Below are positions 12,273-23,350 of a stretch of 64,000 nucleotides of DNA, piece after piece. This stretch comes from Dasypus novemcinctus (Eukaryota; Chordata; Mammalia; Cingulata; Dasypodidae). Numbering within the stretch: position 1 is the stretch's first letter; every line of letters begins with the position of its first letter. The stretch is from positions 99,019,157 through 99,083,156 of the forward strand of contig NC_080680.1 of NCBI RefSeq assembly GCF_030445035.2. The letters are read 5' to 3'. The notes beneath the pieces were generated by a model that worked only from the letters and a program-made list of their open reading frames with translations, had not been told where the DNA came from and did not search any database. The position numbers and the translations under genes were made by a program.

Positions 12273-12940
12273 CTATTAGTCAGCGAAAGGGGTGCTGGTG
12301 CAAAATACCAGAAATTTGTTGGCTTTTATAAAGGGTATATATCTAGGGTAAAAGCTTACAGTCCCAAGGCCATGAAAAGTCCAACTCAAGACATCATAAG
12401 AGGTGCCTTCTCAGCAAAGTCAGCTGCCACGTGTTGAAGCAAGATGGTAGGAAATCTCTGCTTGGTTTCTCCTTTCTCTCTGGGCTTCCTTTCCTTCTTG
12501 GGCTCTGTGGGCCCCAGCCTGTTGAGGCTCCGCACTCAAGTGACCCTGTAGTCCTCTCCTCCTGGCATAGGGCTTGTTTCTTTCTGGGCCTTCGGTGTCA
12601 GTCTCAGCTGTCCTGCTATCTTCCCAATTTCTGCTGTAAGCTATCAGGAAAAATGGCTCTCTCTCCCCAGGGCCTCAGTTGTTTGAGCCTTCTCCTTTCT
12701 GTCACATGGCAGGATCAAAAATGACAATACTCTCTCTTCTAGTGTCTGTCTGTGTGAGTGTCTGTTCATATCAGACCCAGCAAGGGGGTGGGGAATCAAC
12801 CTGAGTTACACCCACTGACAGTCAAGCCCCTCCGCTGAATTTAATGCAATCAAATGGTATCACATCCAGAGAAACAGATTAGCTTAGAAACATAAGCTTT
12901 CTCTTTTTTGGAATTCATGAAATAATCTCAAACTACCACA
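12273..12940 (-). mobile_element. LTR-type repeat in inverted orientation, abutting the previous LTR
   Basis: Starts CTATTAGTCAGCGAAAGGGGTGC, the reverse complement of the 3' end of the 18,820-19,419 LTR, and ends AACTACCACA, the reverse complement of a TGTGGTAGTT 5' end. The interior differs, so it is a related but distinct LTR. Confidence 0.55.
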
Positions 12941-12959
12941 GCATCTTTTCCAAGAAACT

Positions 12960-13175
12960 TTCCTTTACCACTCTAGTTAAAGTGACATGCTGCCTGAGTC
13001 ACTTTCTATCCCTTTACCAGCCTGTATTTTCTTCTTAGCACCATTTCCTGAAATTATCTTATATATTTACCCATATATTGTGTGACTCCCTTACCAGGAT
13101 ATAAACCCCATGAGGACAACGGCAGAATCTGTTCTGTTCTCTGTTCCAAGCTAAGAACAGGACTGGCACATATGT
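12960..13175 (+). repeat. L2 remnant
   Basis: CTTACCAGGATATAAACCCCATGAGGACAACGGCAG matches the L2 3' segment, followed by GGACTGGCACATATG. Confidence 0.5.
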
Positions 13176-13701
13176 GAGAACCCATCCAAGAATCCCAGGC
13201 CGAGCTGCCCTTAATATTCTTCATTTGGTTTTGCCATTTTTATTCCAGCCTGGCTGGGCTGGTTGCAGATCTGGGTTCCCACCTACCTCAGTATCTGTAC
13301 TTGTGGCATGACCTGGGGGACATCTCCAACCCAAGTCCTCAGAAGTTGCAGACTTGTCTATGGAACTCCAGGGGGCTGAGCTGGACTTACCTGGGCTAGC
13401 CCCACACGTTATCCATTCCTCTAGGGCCCTCTTGTCACCCTGATTGTAATTATCTGCCTCTGTGTGGTCTGCCACCAATTTGTGGGCTCATTAAGTTCAC
13501 TGGTCTCTAGAACTCTTTCCTAGCTCAGAGAATAGGGATTGTGCGTTGTTGAGTTAACTGGACCAGATGATCTCTGTGTGGATCCCTTTCAGCTCCAATT
13601 TCAGGAGCTTGGCTGAGAGTAGTTTATTTCTAATCCACGCTTTGCTGAGTGAAGGCCCTCTAGGGAGGGGAGGGTGACAGACTGGTTTAAGATGTGAATG
13701 G

Positions 13702-14265
13702 AGGGAAGTGGATGTGACTCAAATGATAGAGCTTCCGCCTACCACATGGGAGGGCCTGGCTTCGATTCCTGGGGCCTATTGGTAAAAAAGAACAAGAGAA
13801 AGCATGCCTGCGCAGAGAGCCAGTGCCCATGCAGGGAGCTGAGTGCCCATGTGGTGAGCCAAGTGCCTGTGCGGTGAGCGGAGTCCCTGCATAGGTGCCC
13901 TTGTGGTGAGCCAAGTGCCTGCCTGGTGAGCCAATGCCCACGTGGTGAGCTGAGTGCCTGTGCAGCAAACCGAGTGCCTATACAAGTGAGTCATGCAGCA
14001 AGATGATGATGCAACAAAAGAGAGATGAAGGGGAGAGTAAAGGCGAAGCATAGCAGACACCAGGAACTTGAGATGGCGTAATTGAAAGGGAACTTTTCTC
14101 CACATCAGAGGTCCCCAGGATTGAATCCTGATGAATCCTACAGGAGAAAGATGAGAAGACAAAAAGAGAAATATATACAGAAGACCACAGAGTGAATGAA
14201 CACACAGCAAAAGCAACAGGGCAGGGGGAGGGGAAGAAAAAAATAAATAAAAGCTAAAAACAAAA
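13702..14265 (+). mobile_element. Atypical tRNA-derived SINE with internal 20-bp tandem array
   Basis: The head has an A-box-like segment and the B box GGCTTCGATTCC (13,758-13,769). Positions 13,821-13,979 then hold about eight imperfect units of about 20 bases (GTGCCCATGTGGTGAGCC type). The tail contains GCAGCAAGATGATG, AATAAATAAAAG and oligo(A). Flanked by AAGATGTGAATGG at 13,689-13,701 and 14,267-14,279. Confidence 0.75.
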
Positions 14266-14379
14266 AAAGATGTGAATGGTGTGCTGGGGTTAAGGTTTGG
14301 TGACCTAATGCCCAGTGCCCTGGTTAGTGACCACAGCCATCCCACCTGCTGTTTGCTTAGCATGAAAATCTGACAATCT

Positions 14380-14555
14380 GGAATGCAGCACCCACAAGAA
14401 ATTTGGGTTCCGGGCCTGGTTCTGTTGCCAAGTTATTCTGTGAGCTTGAATAAGACCTTTTTCCCTCTGGTCTTCGGAGTTTTTTTCTGGAAAAATGAGG
14501 TCTCTTTAAAATCCTCTATCCCAATTCTAACGTCTAGGATTCTATCAGTGTACCT
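14380..14555 (+). repeat. MIR-family SINE remnant
   Basis: Diverged sense MIR: GTTGCCAAGTTATTCTGTGAGCTTGAATAAGACC, then a pyrimidine-rich block and AAAAATGAGGTC. Confidence 0.45.
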
Positions 14556-15189
14556 CAGACATCAAAAAAGTAGACCCATGTCAAGGGCTCGTGCCCGGGC
14601 TCCAATTCTTTGGCAGATCATCTTTCTTAGTTGAAGCCTGGAAAGAACCAAGACTCCTGAACTCTGTTGTCAGAACTCAAGTCTTCTTGGAATATCTGTG
14701 TTTATTCACAGCTCTGGCCAGACAGATGCATAGGTATGTGACCTGTTAGTGAATAGAGCCTGAGACATTCATTGTGAAAGAGATGAGCTGAGTCTGGTCC
14801 AGAGCCACTGTGGAGAGTGTCTCACCAGAGCCCCTGACTGCTTTACTCATCCAGAGGGAAGAAGAGGGACTTTGTGCCCCTGCTTTGACAGTGGAGGAGC
14901 TTTTTGGGCAGCATTTATGCCTAAGACCTCTCCAGATGTGGCAGCCCAGGGCAGGTCTCCCTATGGTCCTGAGCCTTGAATAGGCAGGGAGTGTAAGGAA
15001 AAGGAGCCTTTTCACTATGCCATGTGTTAATGCCATGATATTATATACTTTCACTGTATTTTCTTGGATCTCACTTGATCTGTGGCACAGTCAGGTGAGA
15101 AGAGCTGGGAAGTTTAACATGAGTTCCTGGGACTATTCTCTGTCCTGGGCAGTCCTTGTAGGCTTCCTTTGGGAATGAGAAGCTCTGAA

Positions 15190-15430
15190 AGCCCAATAGT
15201 TGAGTAAACATTTCCCAAGTACTTTCTCTGCATTAACTCCAGGTTGGGGATTAAAAATGAATCAGACAGGGGAATGGGTGTAGGTCAGTGGTTAGCTGCT
15301 GCTTCTCATGTACAAGTTTCATGGTTCAATCCCCCATAACTCCTAAAAAAAAAAAAGGATCTGACAATGGTCCCTGTTCTTAAGGAGTTTGTATAAACTG
15401 TCTCACCCCTCTCAGCTACAGTTCCAGAAA
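15190..15430. repeat. Old interspersed repeat, split by a short SINE
   Basis: TGAGTAAACATTTCCCAAGTACTTTCTCTGC, then (after the SINE) ATCTGACAATGGTCCCTGTTCTTAAGGAG, in the order seen in a common L2-like mammalian repeat. Confidence 0.4.
15269..15357 (+). mobile_element. Short tRNA-derived SINE
   Basis: GGGGAATGGGTGTAGGTCAGTGGTTAGC head, B-box-like ATGGTTCAATCCCC, A12 tail. Flanks ATCAGACA / ATCTGACA look like a weak TSD. Confidence 0.7.
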
Positions 15431-15454
15431 AATGGAGCTAATAATCACTATGTA

Positions 15455-15646
15455 CATTTGCTAGATTTAGCAAATGAAAATACAGGACATGCAGTTAAAT
15501 TTGAATTTCAATAAGCAATGAGTAATATCTTAGTATAAGTATGCTCCATGCAATATTTGGAGTATACACTGAAAAATGATTCTTGTTTTTAAAAAATCTA
15601 TAATTAAAATTTAACAGGGCACCCTGTATTTCATCTGGCAACCCTA
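15455..15646. mobile_element. Palindromic MITE-like element
   Basis: The left arm (TTGCTAGATTTAGC...AAATACAGGAC...GTTAAATTTGAATTTC) is the inverted complement of the right arm (...AATTAAAATTTAACAGGGC...CTGTATTTCATCTGGCAACCC). The centre is itself near-palindromic (GCTCCATGCAATATTTGGAGTAT). It fits an old non-autonomous DNA transposon; family not named. Confidence 0.6.
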
Positions 15647-16261
15647 ACCCTTTCCCAACCATCCTTGGACTTTTAGGAGGTGCAAAAAGAATAATGTGTA
15701 CAAAAGTGAACAGTGTGAAGCATTTGAAATATATGGATTTGATGTTAAAGTCTCTCCTGAAGGCCTATGACTCTCTTCTCAGTACAGAGATCTCAAGACA
15801 TGAGGAGAAAGACCCAATGTGAACATTTCTTATTCTGGAGCAGTGGATTCAAAACCAGTGGCACATGATGGAGACTAGGGCAGCACATGTGAGAAAGTCC
15901 TGAGGGTTTTGTTTCACAGGAAACTCAAAATGGGACCTCACAGAATATAAACAGCAAAATCGGAGGGGGTTCCTGGCTGTATCCTCCAAGGTGTGGTGTT
16001 TAGAATACCATCTGTGCTCTCAGACTCCAGTGGAATATTAAGAGGGAAAGGAATGGACTGGATTCAAGGGCCCTGGATACCAGTGTCCTGGGAGGGACTG
16101 CTCAAGGACAGGAGGGATGCGCAGTGTTTAATCTGGAGATCTGTGGACTTGGGGGATGTGAGCAGTGGGTTTCCCATCCAGTATGGCTCCTGCTTCCTGG
16201 AAGGTGCTATGCCCATCCCAGGTGACATTTTGCTCTGGTAAAGGGTCCCAACCAGACAGAC

Positions 16262-16278
16262 CAGCAGCAGCAGCAGCA
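16262..16278 (+). repeat. Short (CAG)n tract
   Basis: About five CAG units within noncoding sequence. Confidence 0.8.
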
Positions 16279-16299
16279 GGGATTGTTTAAAATGTGAAG

Positions 16300-16460
16300 G
16301 CTGGAAAGGGCCTTAGGATCATTCAATCCCTACTCCTACTTCCTGCCATCTTAGAGATGGGAAAACTGAAGGCCAGGTTGGGGGAGAGACTCACCCAAGA
16401 CCATGTAATAAGTTAAGGCAGAACTAGAACTGGAACCTATAGCTGCTTCCCAACTTGGGG
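16300..16460 (-). repeat. MIR-family SINE remnant
   Basis: CTTAGAGATGGGAAAACTGAAGGCCAGG and ACTCACCCAAGACCATGTAATAAG in antisense MIR order. Confidence 0.55.
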
Positions 16461-16779
16461 TCTGATTCATGTCAGTCCCTCTTTTCCTGGGATTCCACCT
16501 CTGTGTGTCTGGGTAAACCTGCAAAGCAGCCTCTGTCCTCCAAAACCAGTAATCCAGAGATACTGCTGTATTACTTGTTTCTTACAGAGATGAAGGCAGC
16601 TATTTAATAATAATGATCATAATCTGCTTGGGGACAGTACTTTATAGTTTGCAAAACATTTAATGTTTTTCATCTTGCCTTCTACCAACTCCTACCTTCC
16701 TATACCCTACTATACCATCTGCAGTTGCTGTCACCCCTTGGGCGTGCAGCACCCTCCCACAGAGACACAATTTAGGGTG

Positions 16780-17050
16780 GTGGTTAGAGAGTGGCCCCTG
16801 GAGCAAAAATGCATGAGACTGAAGTTTGGGTCTGTCCTTGTGTGATCTTGGGCAAGTTATGTAACAGAGGCTAACTGCCTCAGTGTCCTCATCTGTGACA
16901 TCTGTGGGAATGATACCAATAATATCTACCGTTTATGACTGCATGAGGATTAAATGAGTTAATCCATACTTAGAACACCTGGCACACTGATGCCATCTGT
17001 GACAAATAGCAGCTACCACCTCTACTACTACTATTATTATTTCAAAACTC
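16780..17050 (+). repeat. MIR-family SINE
   Basis: Well preserved from GTGGTTAGAGAGTGG through TCTTGGGCAAGTTATGTAAC, CTCAGTGTCCTCATCTGTGA and GGATTAAATGAGTTAATCC to ACACCTGGCACAC. Confidence 0.75.
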
Positions 17051-17084
17051 CGTTCCATGACATCAAAGCCCTCCCCCTCTATAC

Positions 17085-17361
17085 TCCTGTTTCTCCTTCA
17101 AGACTCAACTCACATTTCTGTCTGCTAGGAAGAATTCCTTGATCCTTTCTCACCAGTACGGTTGAATGTCCTCTAACTATTACTGCACTAAAGTACATTA
17201 TATTTGCCTCTTTTTTGGTCTATCTCAGTCATTAAGATGTGAGTTTCATGTCTTCTCTTTATCCCTAGTATCATGCATATAGTCAGGCAAATATATGTGT
17301 TTTACTGGCGTTTGTTAAATGAATGAATTTAATTAATGAGTGATCCTGTTTGTTCCCAAAT
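17085..17361 (+). repeat. L2 remnant
   Basis: CTTCAAGACTCAACTCACATTTC...AGGAAGAATTCCTTGATCC...GTTTGTTAAATGAATGAATTT: L2 3' end in sense orientation. Confidence 0.65.
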
Positions 17362-17375
17362 CTAGAGTCATTCTT

Positions 17376-17765
17376 TTATTTTTTTTCTTTTTTATTTTTT
17401 TAAAGACTTATTTTTATTTATTTAATTCCCCTCCCCTCCCCCGGTTGTCTGTTTTCTGTGTCTTTTGCTGCGTCTTGTTTCTTTGTCCGCTTCTGTTGTC
17501 GTCAGTGGCACGGGAAGTGTGGGTGGCGCCATTCCTGGGCAGGCTGCACTTTCTCTCACGCTGGGCGGCTCTCCTTTAGAGGTGCACTCCTTGCGCGTAG
17601 GGGCTCCCCTACGCGGGGGACACCCCTGCGTGGCTCGGCACTCCTTGCGCGCATCAGCACTTCGCATGGGCCAGCTCCACACGGGTCAAGGAGGCCCAGG
17701 GTTTGAACCGCGGACCTTCCATGTGGTAGACGGATGCCCTAACCACTGGGCCAAAGTCCGTTTCC
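17376..17765 (-). mobile_element. Short-form (young) tRNA-derived SINE
   Basis: Reverse-strand copy of the short subfamily: CACGGGAAGTGTGGGTGGCGCC replaces the longer block of the long form. CpG-rich. Perfect TSD CTAGAGTCATTCTT at 17,362-17,375 and 17,766-17,779. Confidence 0.9.
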
Positions 17766-17988
17766 CTAGAGTCATTCTTGATTTATTTCTTTCTCTTACC
17801 CTACACTCAATTCAATAGCAGGTCTTGACAATTCCACTTCTAGAAAAGATCCTGGATCTGCCTCTAGGCCAGTCCAGGCCACCATCTTCTCACACCTGGA
17901 CAACTCAAGAGGCTTCTCACTGGTCCCTGTGCATCCATATTTGCTGCCCTATGATCCACTCTCATCCTTGTGCTTAAAACTCTTCCTT

Positions 17989-18108
17989 GGGGAGTGAATG
18001 TGGCTCAAGCAGTTGAGCACCTGTTTCTCACACAGGAGGTCCCAGTGCCTCCTAAAAACAAAACAAAACAAAAACAAACAACAAGCAAAGGAATGAAAAA
18101 ACCAACTC
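17989..18108 (+). mobile_element. Short tRNA-derived SINE with A-rich tail
   Basis: GGGGAGTGAATGTGGCTCAAGCAGTTGAGC head and a simple CAAAACAAAA tail; the B box is missing or decayed. Inserted in L2. Confidence 0.65.
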
Positions 18109-18109
18109 A

Positions 18110-18236
18110 GGGGAGCAGATATAGCTCAGTGGTTGAGTACCAGCTTCCCACCTATGAGGTCCCACCACTGGGTTCAATCCCCAGCTCCAGTACCTCAAAA
18201 ACAAAAAAACAAAAAACAAAACCCAAACCAAAAAAA
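18110..18236 (+). mobile_element. Short tRNA-derived SINE with A-rich tail
   Basis: GGGGAGCAGATATAGCTCAGTGGTTGAG head with A box, B box GGGTTCAATCCCC, then CAAAAACAAAA tail. Adjacent and parallel to the preceding SINE, so the two may be stepwise insertions into A-rich tails. Confidence 0.75.
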
Positions 18237-18729
18237 CCTTTCCCTTTGTTCTCATTCTTAGAGTAAAATAAAATCCAAACTTCTCATATGGCTACAGAGC
18301 CTTGCATTATCTAGCTCCTAACATATCTTGTACGACTCATTCACTTAACCTGCTTCTTCCATTCTGGTCTCCTTTCAGGTCCTTCCCCACCTCAAGTTCT
18401 TGCACTTGCTGTTCCTTCCATTGTTGGCAGAGCTCCTTCTTTTGATTTCGGGTCAAATGTTCAAGTCCTCAGAGAGGCTTTCCCTCACCACCCTAAGTGG
18501 GTGTCTCCCAGCTCTTCTGTGTCACAATAGCTTGTTTATCTCTTTTTTAGCACTTACCATAGTCGGTCAATATCTTTCTTATTTACCCATTTACTTCCTA
18601 ATTGATTGTCCCACTTGCTATTTTGTAAGCCTGTGAGTGCAGGGTCCTTTACTATCTTGTTTCACTAAGCTACTCCTATTGCCTAAATCAGTGCTTAATA
18701 CATTTGTGCTGAACAAGTGAATGAATCCT

Positions 18730-18819
18730 CCCAACAACACAACAGGTAGACCAGGTGTTAGATACTGATTTTACAGGTGACAAAACTGAAACTTAAGAGG
18801 GATTGATTCTTACCCAAGG
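18730..18819 (-). repeat. MIR remnant (left half; right half at about 19,420-19,490)
   Basis: GATTTTACAGGTGACAAAACTGAAACTTAAG then, across the inserted LTR, AAGGTAACAAAGACTGAAAG. Confidence 0.45.
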
Positions 18820-19419
18820 TGTAGCAATTTGATATGGTTATGAATTCCAAAAATAGATATTGGATTATGTTTGTAATCTGGTCTATTATTGGGCATGATT
18901 GAATGATGATTAAGGCTTTGATTGGGCCACATCAGTAGGGCATTGAGTCCCCATCCATCAATGCCCTTGATGGGTGGGGACTCACAGATAAAAGGCATGG
19001 CAAAGGACAGAGTTGGAGCTTTTGATGCAAGGGTTCTTAATGTTGGAGTTTTGAGTTGGAGTTTAATGCTGAAGTCTTAAACTGGGGCCCTGGGGAAAGA
19101 GAGAGAGCCATTCACCTGATAGTCTACAGCTGACCTTGTGGAGAGAGGCAAAGCCTAGAAAGCCTCATAGTCTACGGCTGACCTTGTGAAGAAAACAGAG
19201 GATCTGAGCCCATAGAGAAGAAAGACTCTGGAAGGGAGGAACCCAGGAAGCCTGAAGCCTCACAACGTCGGCAGCCATCTTGCTCCAATAAGTGAAAAAA
19301 GTCAAAGGTTATGTTTTATGGCCTGGTATCTGTAAGCTCCTACCCCAAATAAATACTCTTTAAAAAACCCAACCAGTTAGTGGTATTTTGCATCAGCACC
19401 CCTTTGGCTGACTAATAGA
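18820..19419 (+). mobile_element. Full-length solo LTR with 5-bp TSD
   Basis: 600 bases from TGTAGCAATTTGATATGG to GGCTGACTAATAGA, flanked by CAAGG at 18,815-18,819 and 19,420-19,424. The terminal CA is mutated to GA. A polyadenylation signal AATAAA lies in CCCCAAATAAATACTC near the 3' end. The 5-bp duplication and TG...CA-type ends fit an ERV solo LTR formed by LTR recombination. No viral gene is present. Confidence 0.85.
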
Positions 19420-20109
19420 CAAGGTAACAAAGACTGAAAGTAGTATAGACTAGAACATGTGCTTTTCCCACTAAAGCATCTCACCTTGAAGGGAGATAGA
19501 GTCTTGACTAGGAACTCTGTGTGGCTGATTCATGAGCAAATTCCCCAATCTAGGACCCAATGGCAGAAATCCCAAGGTTCCTGCCTCCTAAAGAGCCAGT
19601 ATGTGGCTAAAGATTATATCCATTTCCAAATTTCAAATTGTACCTGAGGCATTGCACATACTCAGTAAACACTCTGTGATCACAAGAGAAGTGCAATGAT
19701 TGTCTGAGAAAGGAAACCAAGCTCTGACCTCAGGCCTGATCTCCCAGGACTCTCATCAGAGGCTGTTCTAATTTGGGCCTGATGGAATGGGCAAGATGCT
19801 GTTTCTAGTTCCCTTATACTAACGTGGCCTAATTTGGAAGAGTTGCCATTCCTCACGTCTGCACTGCTGCCTGAGAACAGATCTAATTATTACCATTATT
19901 TAAAATACTGCCTTGACCATCATAATAAACCAGCAGCAGGACATCATTTTTCTGATTCTGGAAGGAAAGATCTGGAGGGTAAGCCTGGTGACTGGAGGCC
20001 AGAGAGCCTGGACCAGAAGTCAGAAGGGCAGTGTTGTGGGTTGATGGCCCTGGGTTTCCAGCCAGTAGACCATTGGCCCTTCACTGAGTCTCTGTTGTCT
20101 CCCTCCTGT

Positions 20110-20330
20110 AAAAGGAATGATTTGGTCTGATGTTGGCCTGGGAATCAAGAAGGTTTGGCTCTGACCCCACCCACTCTGTTACTAATTTCCAGTGTGGGAT
20201 GTTTTACAAGGCCTGGTTCTTCTCTGGGTCTGTTAATCATCTACACAAGGACAAGTTTGAAGGTACTGATCCCTAAGTCCCCTTCCAGTTCTAATATTTA
20301 CTGTTTTATGACCTTTTCCGGGAAAGATTT
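20110..20330 (+). repeat. MIR-family remnant
   Basis: GGCTCTGACCCCACCCACTCTGTTACTAA, then GGTACTGATCCCTAAGTCCCCTTCCAG. Confidence 0.4.
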
Positions 20331-20689
20331 ACTCCTCTAGGCCTGAGTTTTTCCTTAGCATTTAGTCTTCAGAAGCCAGCATGAAATTGATACAGCTACC
20401 TCAAAATAGACCAACAAAGGGCATCTTTGTCCTAAAGGCCTGGAATTCTCAGGGGCACCTGAGGTATAATAGAGTCAAGTGACCACTTTTAGCAGTCCTA
20501 GATGCTACCCTCTAGCAGGTACACATCTTCCAAAGAAGAAGGATCCCATGTGGGCTAAGGTCATGGGAATGGGTTGGAGAGTATGGAAGTTCTGCCATTG
20601 AGCTCCAAGAACATTGTACCCTCCTGGCCTTGGTCCCCTTATCCAATAAAAGACAAAGTTTAGGAAAATCAAATATGTACTGATGTCTT

Positions 20690-20880
20690 TTGAAAGTTTA
20701 CTGTGGTCTGAACATTGGCTCAACACTTTGTATACATTGTTTTGTTTGACCTTAAGACCTGTGAGATAGGTGATATTATCCCCATTCTACAAAAGAGGAA
20801 AGGGAGACAGAGAGCTGAAGTAACTTGTAACAGCTAGAATGACCCACTCTGAACCCAAATTCTTTAATGCTAAATGATAC
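20690..20880 (-). repeat. MIR-family SINE remnant
   Basis: AGGTGATATTATCCCCATTCTACAAAAGAGGAAAGG and AGTAACTTGTAACAGCTAG in antisense MIR order. Confidence 0.6.
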
Positions 20881-20929
20881 TATTAAAAAAACAACAGCAA
20901 TAAGAAATAATCAAAGATGAGAAAGTGCA

Positions 20930-21200
20930 GTTAGCAGATGTGGAAATCATTCTAGACCAGAGGCTTAAATGAATGGCTATGAATCCTAGTTTTTCCATTT
21001 TTACCTGGATGACCTTGGATAAGTCATTTGGCTTAACTTTGAGTGACAATATACTGACCTGTGAAGTGGGGATAATCACTCCTTTCTATTTCACAGTATA
21101 AGATTGAAGGATGTAATGCATGTAAAACTGTTTAGCATTGATAATGGTTGGGAAAGCTCTGTGTGCTGTGCACCTGTCAGTAATCCTCTTTATTACAATT
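20930..21200 (+). repeat. MIR-family SINE remnant
   Basis: TGGATGACCTTGGATAAGTCATTTGGC, then GACCTGTGAAGTGGGGATAATCACTCC and GATTGAAGGATGTAATGCATG. Confidence 0.6.
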
Positions 21201-21529
21201 ATAGAAACCCAAGGAAAATGGTTATTTGTGAAGCTCTGACCTCATTCCTCCCCCAAATGGTTCAAATTCTTTGCTCTGCAGTCAACATTGATGACGAGTG
21301 AGGGTTAGACTTGGTACCCCCTGTGAATGATGTCTTTCAGTAGCAAATGTTTTCCTGAGCTTATTTTAGCAGCAAAGGAACTTTGAAGCAGGATTTCAAC
21401 ATTTGGCTTCATGCTTTGGATAGTGCCTTGCAATTAATGTGGGTTTACAACTTAGGTCTTTTTTCCCTCTGATCCTCTTAAGAGATACCATGACATGGGG
21501 TTGTGATTCAAATGAGGTCTTCTGTAGTT

Positions 21530-22620
21530 ATTCCTGGGTAAAAATAATACATGTTCGCTTTAAGAAATTTGGAAAATGCAGAAAAGTATGAAGGAGAAAA
21601 CAAAAAGTACTCAAAATGGATTCACTCAGAGACAAAGAATGTTAATGTTTTGGTGTATTTCTTTTTGGCCTTTTATTCTGTGCATATATCATCTTACATA
21701 ATTGGGATCAAAATGTAAATAGTCATTAACCTATTTTTTCACAATTTTATATTGCAAGCATTTCCTTCATAAATATCTTTATAAACATCATTTTTATGAA
21801 TGTATAGTATTCCAGTGAAGGGATATCACAGAGTACAAAATATTTAACCTATCTCTTATTGTTATCAGTTTAGGTTTTTCTAATTTTTACTATTATAAAT
21901 AACATTCCAATAGACAGTTTTGTACAAAAATTTTTATTTACATATGATTTTTCCCCCTAGGATAGATTCTTAAAAGTGAAAATAATGGATCAAAGAATAC
22001 AAATGCTTATAAGGGTTTTTGGAAAGATGTCAGTTTTCATTCTTATCAACAGTGTGAGACACACCTTTACCAGCAACGAGTATTACTCGTTTTTTGTTTT
22101 TTTTAAAAAGATTTATTTATTTATTTAATTTCCCCCCTCCCCTGGTTGTCTGTTCTTGGTGTCTATTTGCTGCGTCTTGTTTCTTTGTCCGCTTCTGCTG
22201 TCGTCAGCGGCATGGGAAGTGTGGGCGGCGCCATTCCTGGGCAGGCTGCTTTTTCTTTTTCACGCTGGGCGGCTTTCCTCACGGGCGCACTCCTTGCGCG
22301 TGGGGCTCCCCCACGCGGGGGACGCCGTTGCGTGGCACGGCACTCCTTGCGCATCAGCACTGCGCATGGCCAGCTCCACACGGGTCAAGGAGGCCCGGGG
22401 TTTGAACCGTGGACCTCCCATATGGTAGACGGACGCCCTAACCACTGGGCCAAAGTCCGTTTCCCAGTAGTACTCGTTTTTAAAAAGTTTTGCCAAATTG
22501 ATAGGTTTAAAAAAAAAAGTATCTCATTGTTTTCATTTGCAAGTCTTGGATTACTTAAATTAAATATATTTCATGTTCGTGTTTCTTATTTGTTTGCATT
22601 TTCCTTTCTGTGAGTTGCCC
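21530..22620. mobile_element. Ancient L1M-type 3' UTR, split by a SINE
   Basis: Reads AAAATAATACATG...GAAAATGCAGAAAAGTATGAAGG...TTTTGGTGTATTTC...TAGTATTCCAGTGAAGG...CTATTATAAATAACATTCC...AAAGTGAAAATAATGGATCAAAG, the common L1M string. It resumes at 22,466 with GTAGTACTCGTTTTTAAAAAGTTTTGCC. Confidence 0.65.
22095..22465 (-). mobile_element. Short-form (young) tRNA-derived SINE
   Basis: CpG-rich copy of the short subfamily (GGAAGTGTGGGCGGCGCC). TSD AGTATTACTCGTTTTT / AGTAGTACTCGTTTTT at 22,079-22,094 and 22,466-22,481. Confidence 0.9.
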
Positions 22621-22864
22621 TTTAGTGTCCTTTGCTGGGCAGACGTGGTTAATAGTGACCCCAATAATCCCTAGACTTGTCTGCAGACTATGACAAATGT
22701 TGCATTTAGCCACAACTGAGGAGAGACCGGCCTCTGGCAGGATTAGAAATAGTCTACATCAGCATTGCTGTTTCAATGAAGCCAGAAAGGGGAAAGTTTC
22801 TGTGTTTCATTGGAATCTGGGACATGAAATTATTTTGCTGAATGAGCTATATCCATGATATTAT

Positions 22865-22975
22865 TATTTTTTTAAGTCTTTTTAAAAAATTATGGTAACA
22901 TATATATAAAACACAAAATTTCCCATTTTTACCATTTTTAAGTGTATGCTTCATTGTATTACTATGCCTTCTTTT
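22865..22975 (-). mobile_element. Old L1 3' UTR fragment
   Basis: TATGGTAACATATATATAAAACACAAAATTTCCCATTTTTACC is an antisense L1M 3' UTR motif, also found at about 50,880-50,930. Confidence 0.5.
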
Positions 22976-23099
22976 TTTTTTCTTACTTCCAAAGCTTCTC
23001 TTTCCTTATATGCTCCTCTATAGAGGGGCTAAATTTGGGGTGTGTGTGCATATTCTTTCTTCCAGTATATATTCACTGACCTACTATGTGCGCAGCACA

Positions 23100-23350
23100 G
23101 TGGCTACATTGGCTGTGGTGCAGAGAAGAACATGGGCTCTGGAGTTGAGCAGATCTTCAGCAAGTCCTTTAGCCTCTTGGAGGCTCAGTTTCCTCCTTTT
23201 TCGAGTGTGGTTATTACACACAAGGAATAAATGAGTTATGAATGCAGAACTGCTAGACCAGTGACTGCCACATCGTAAGACTCTGTTTAGCTATTTGCTC
23301 TATTGTCTGCATAACCACCATTACAATTACTTTATAGGATTAAACTGAAT
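23100..23350 (+). repeat. MIR-family SINE remnant
   Basis: GAACATGGGCTCTGGAGTTGAGC, CAAGTCCTTTAGCCTCTTGGAGGCTCAGTTTCC and AATAAATGAGTTATGAATG in sense MIR order. Confidence 0.65.

Larger units (their letters stand above)
17766..18728 (+). repeat. L2 remnant, interrupted by two short SINEs
   Basis: Segments 17,780-17,988 and 18,240-18,728 together read like the L2 3' region (AAAATCCAAACTTCTCATATGGC, CCTTGCATTATCTAGCTCC, CCTGTGAGTGCAGGGTCC, ending TGCTGAACAAGTGAATGAATCC). Confidence 0.7.

Noticed and set aside
13821..13979. CRISPR-like array
   Set aside because: Direct imperfect tandem units without spacers, inside a eukaryotic SINE.
13776..14363. 195-codon - strand ORF with His/Thr-rich repeats
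   Set aside because: Translation of the 20-bp tandem array in an atypical SINE, not a protein.
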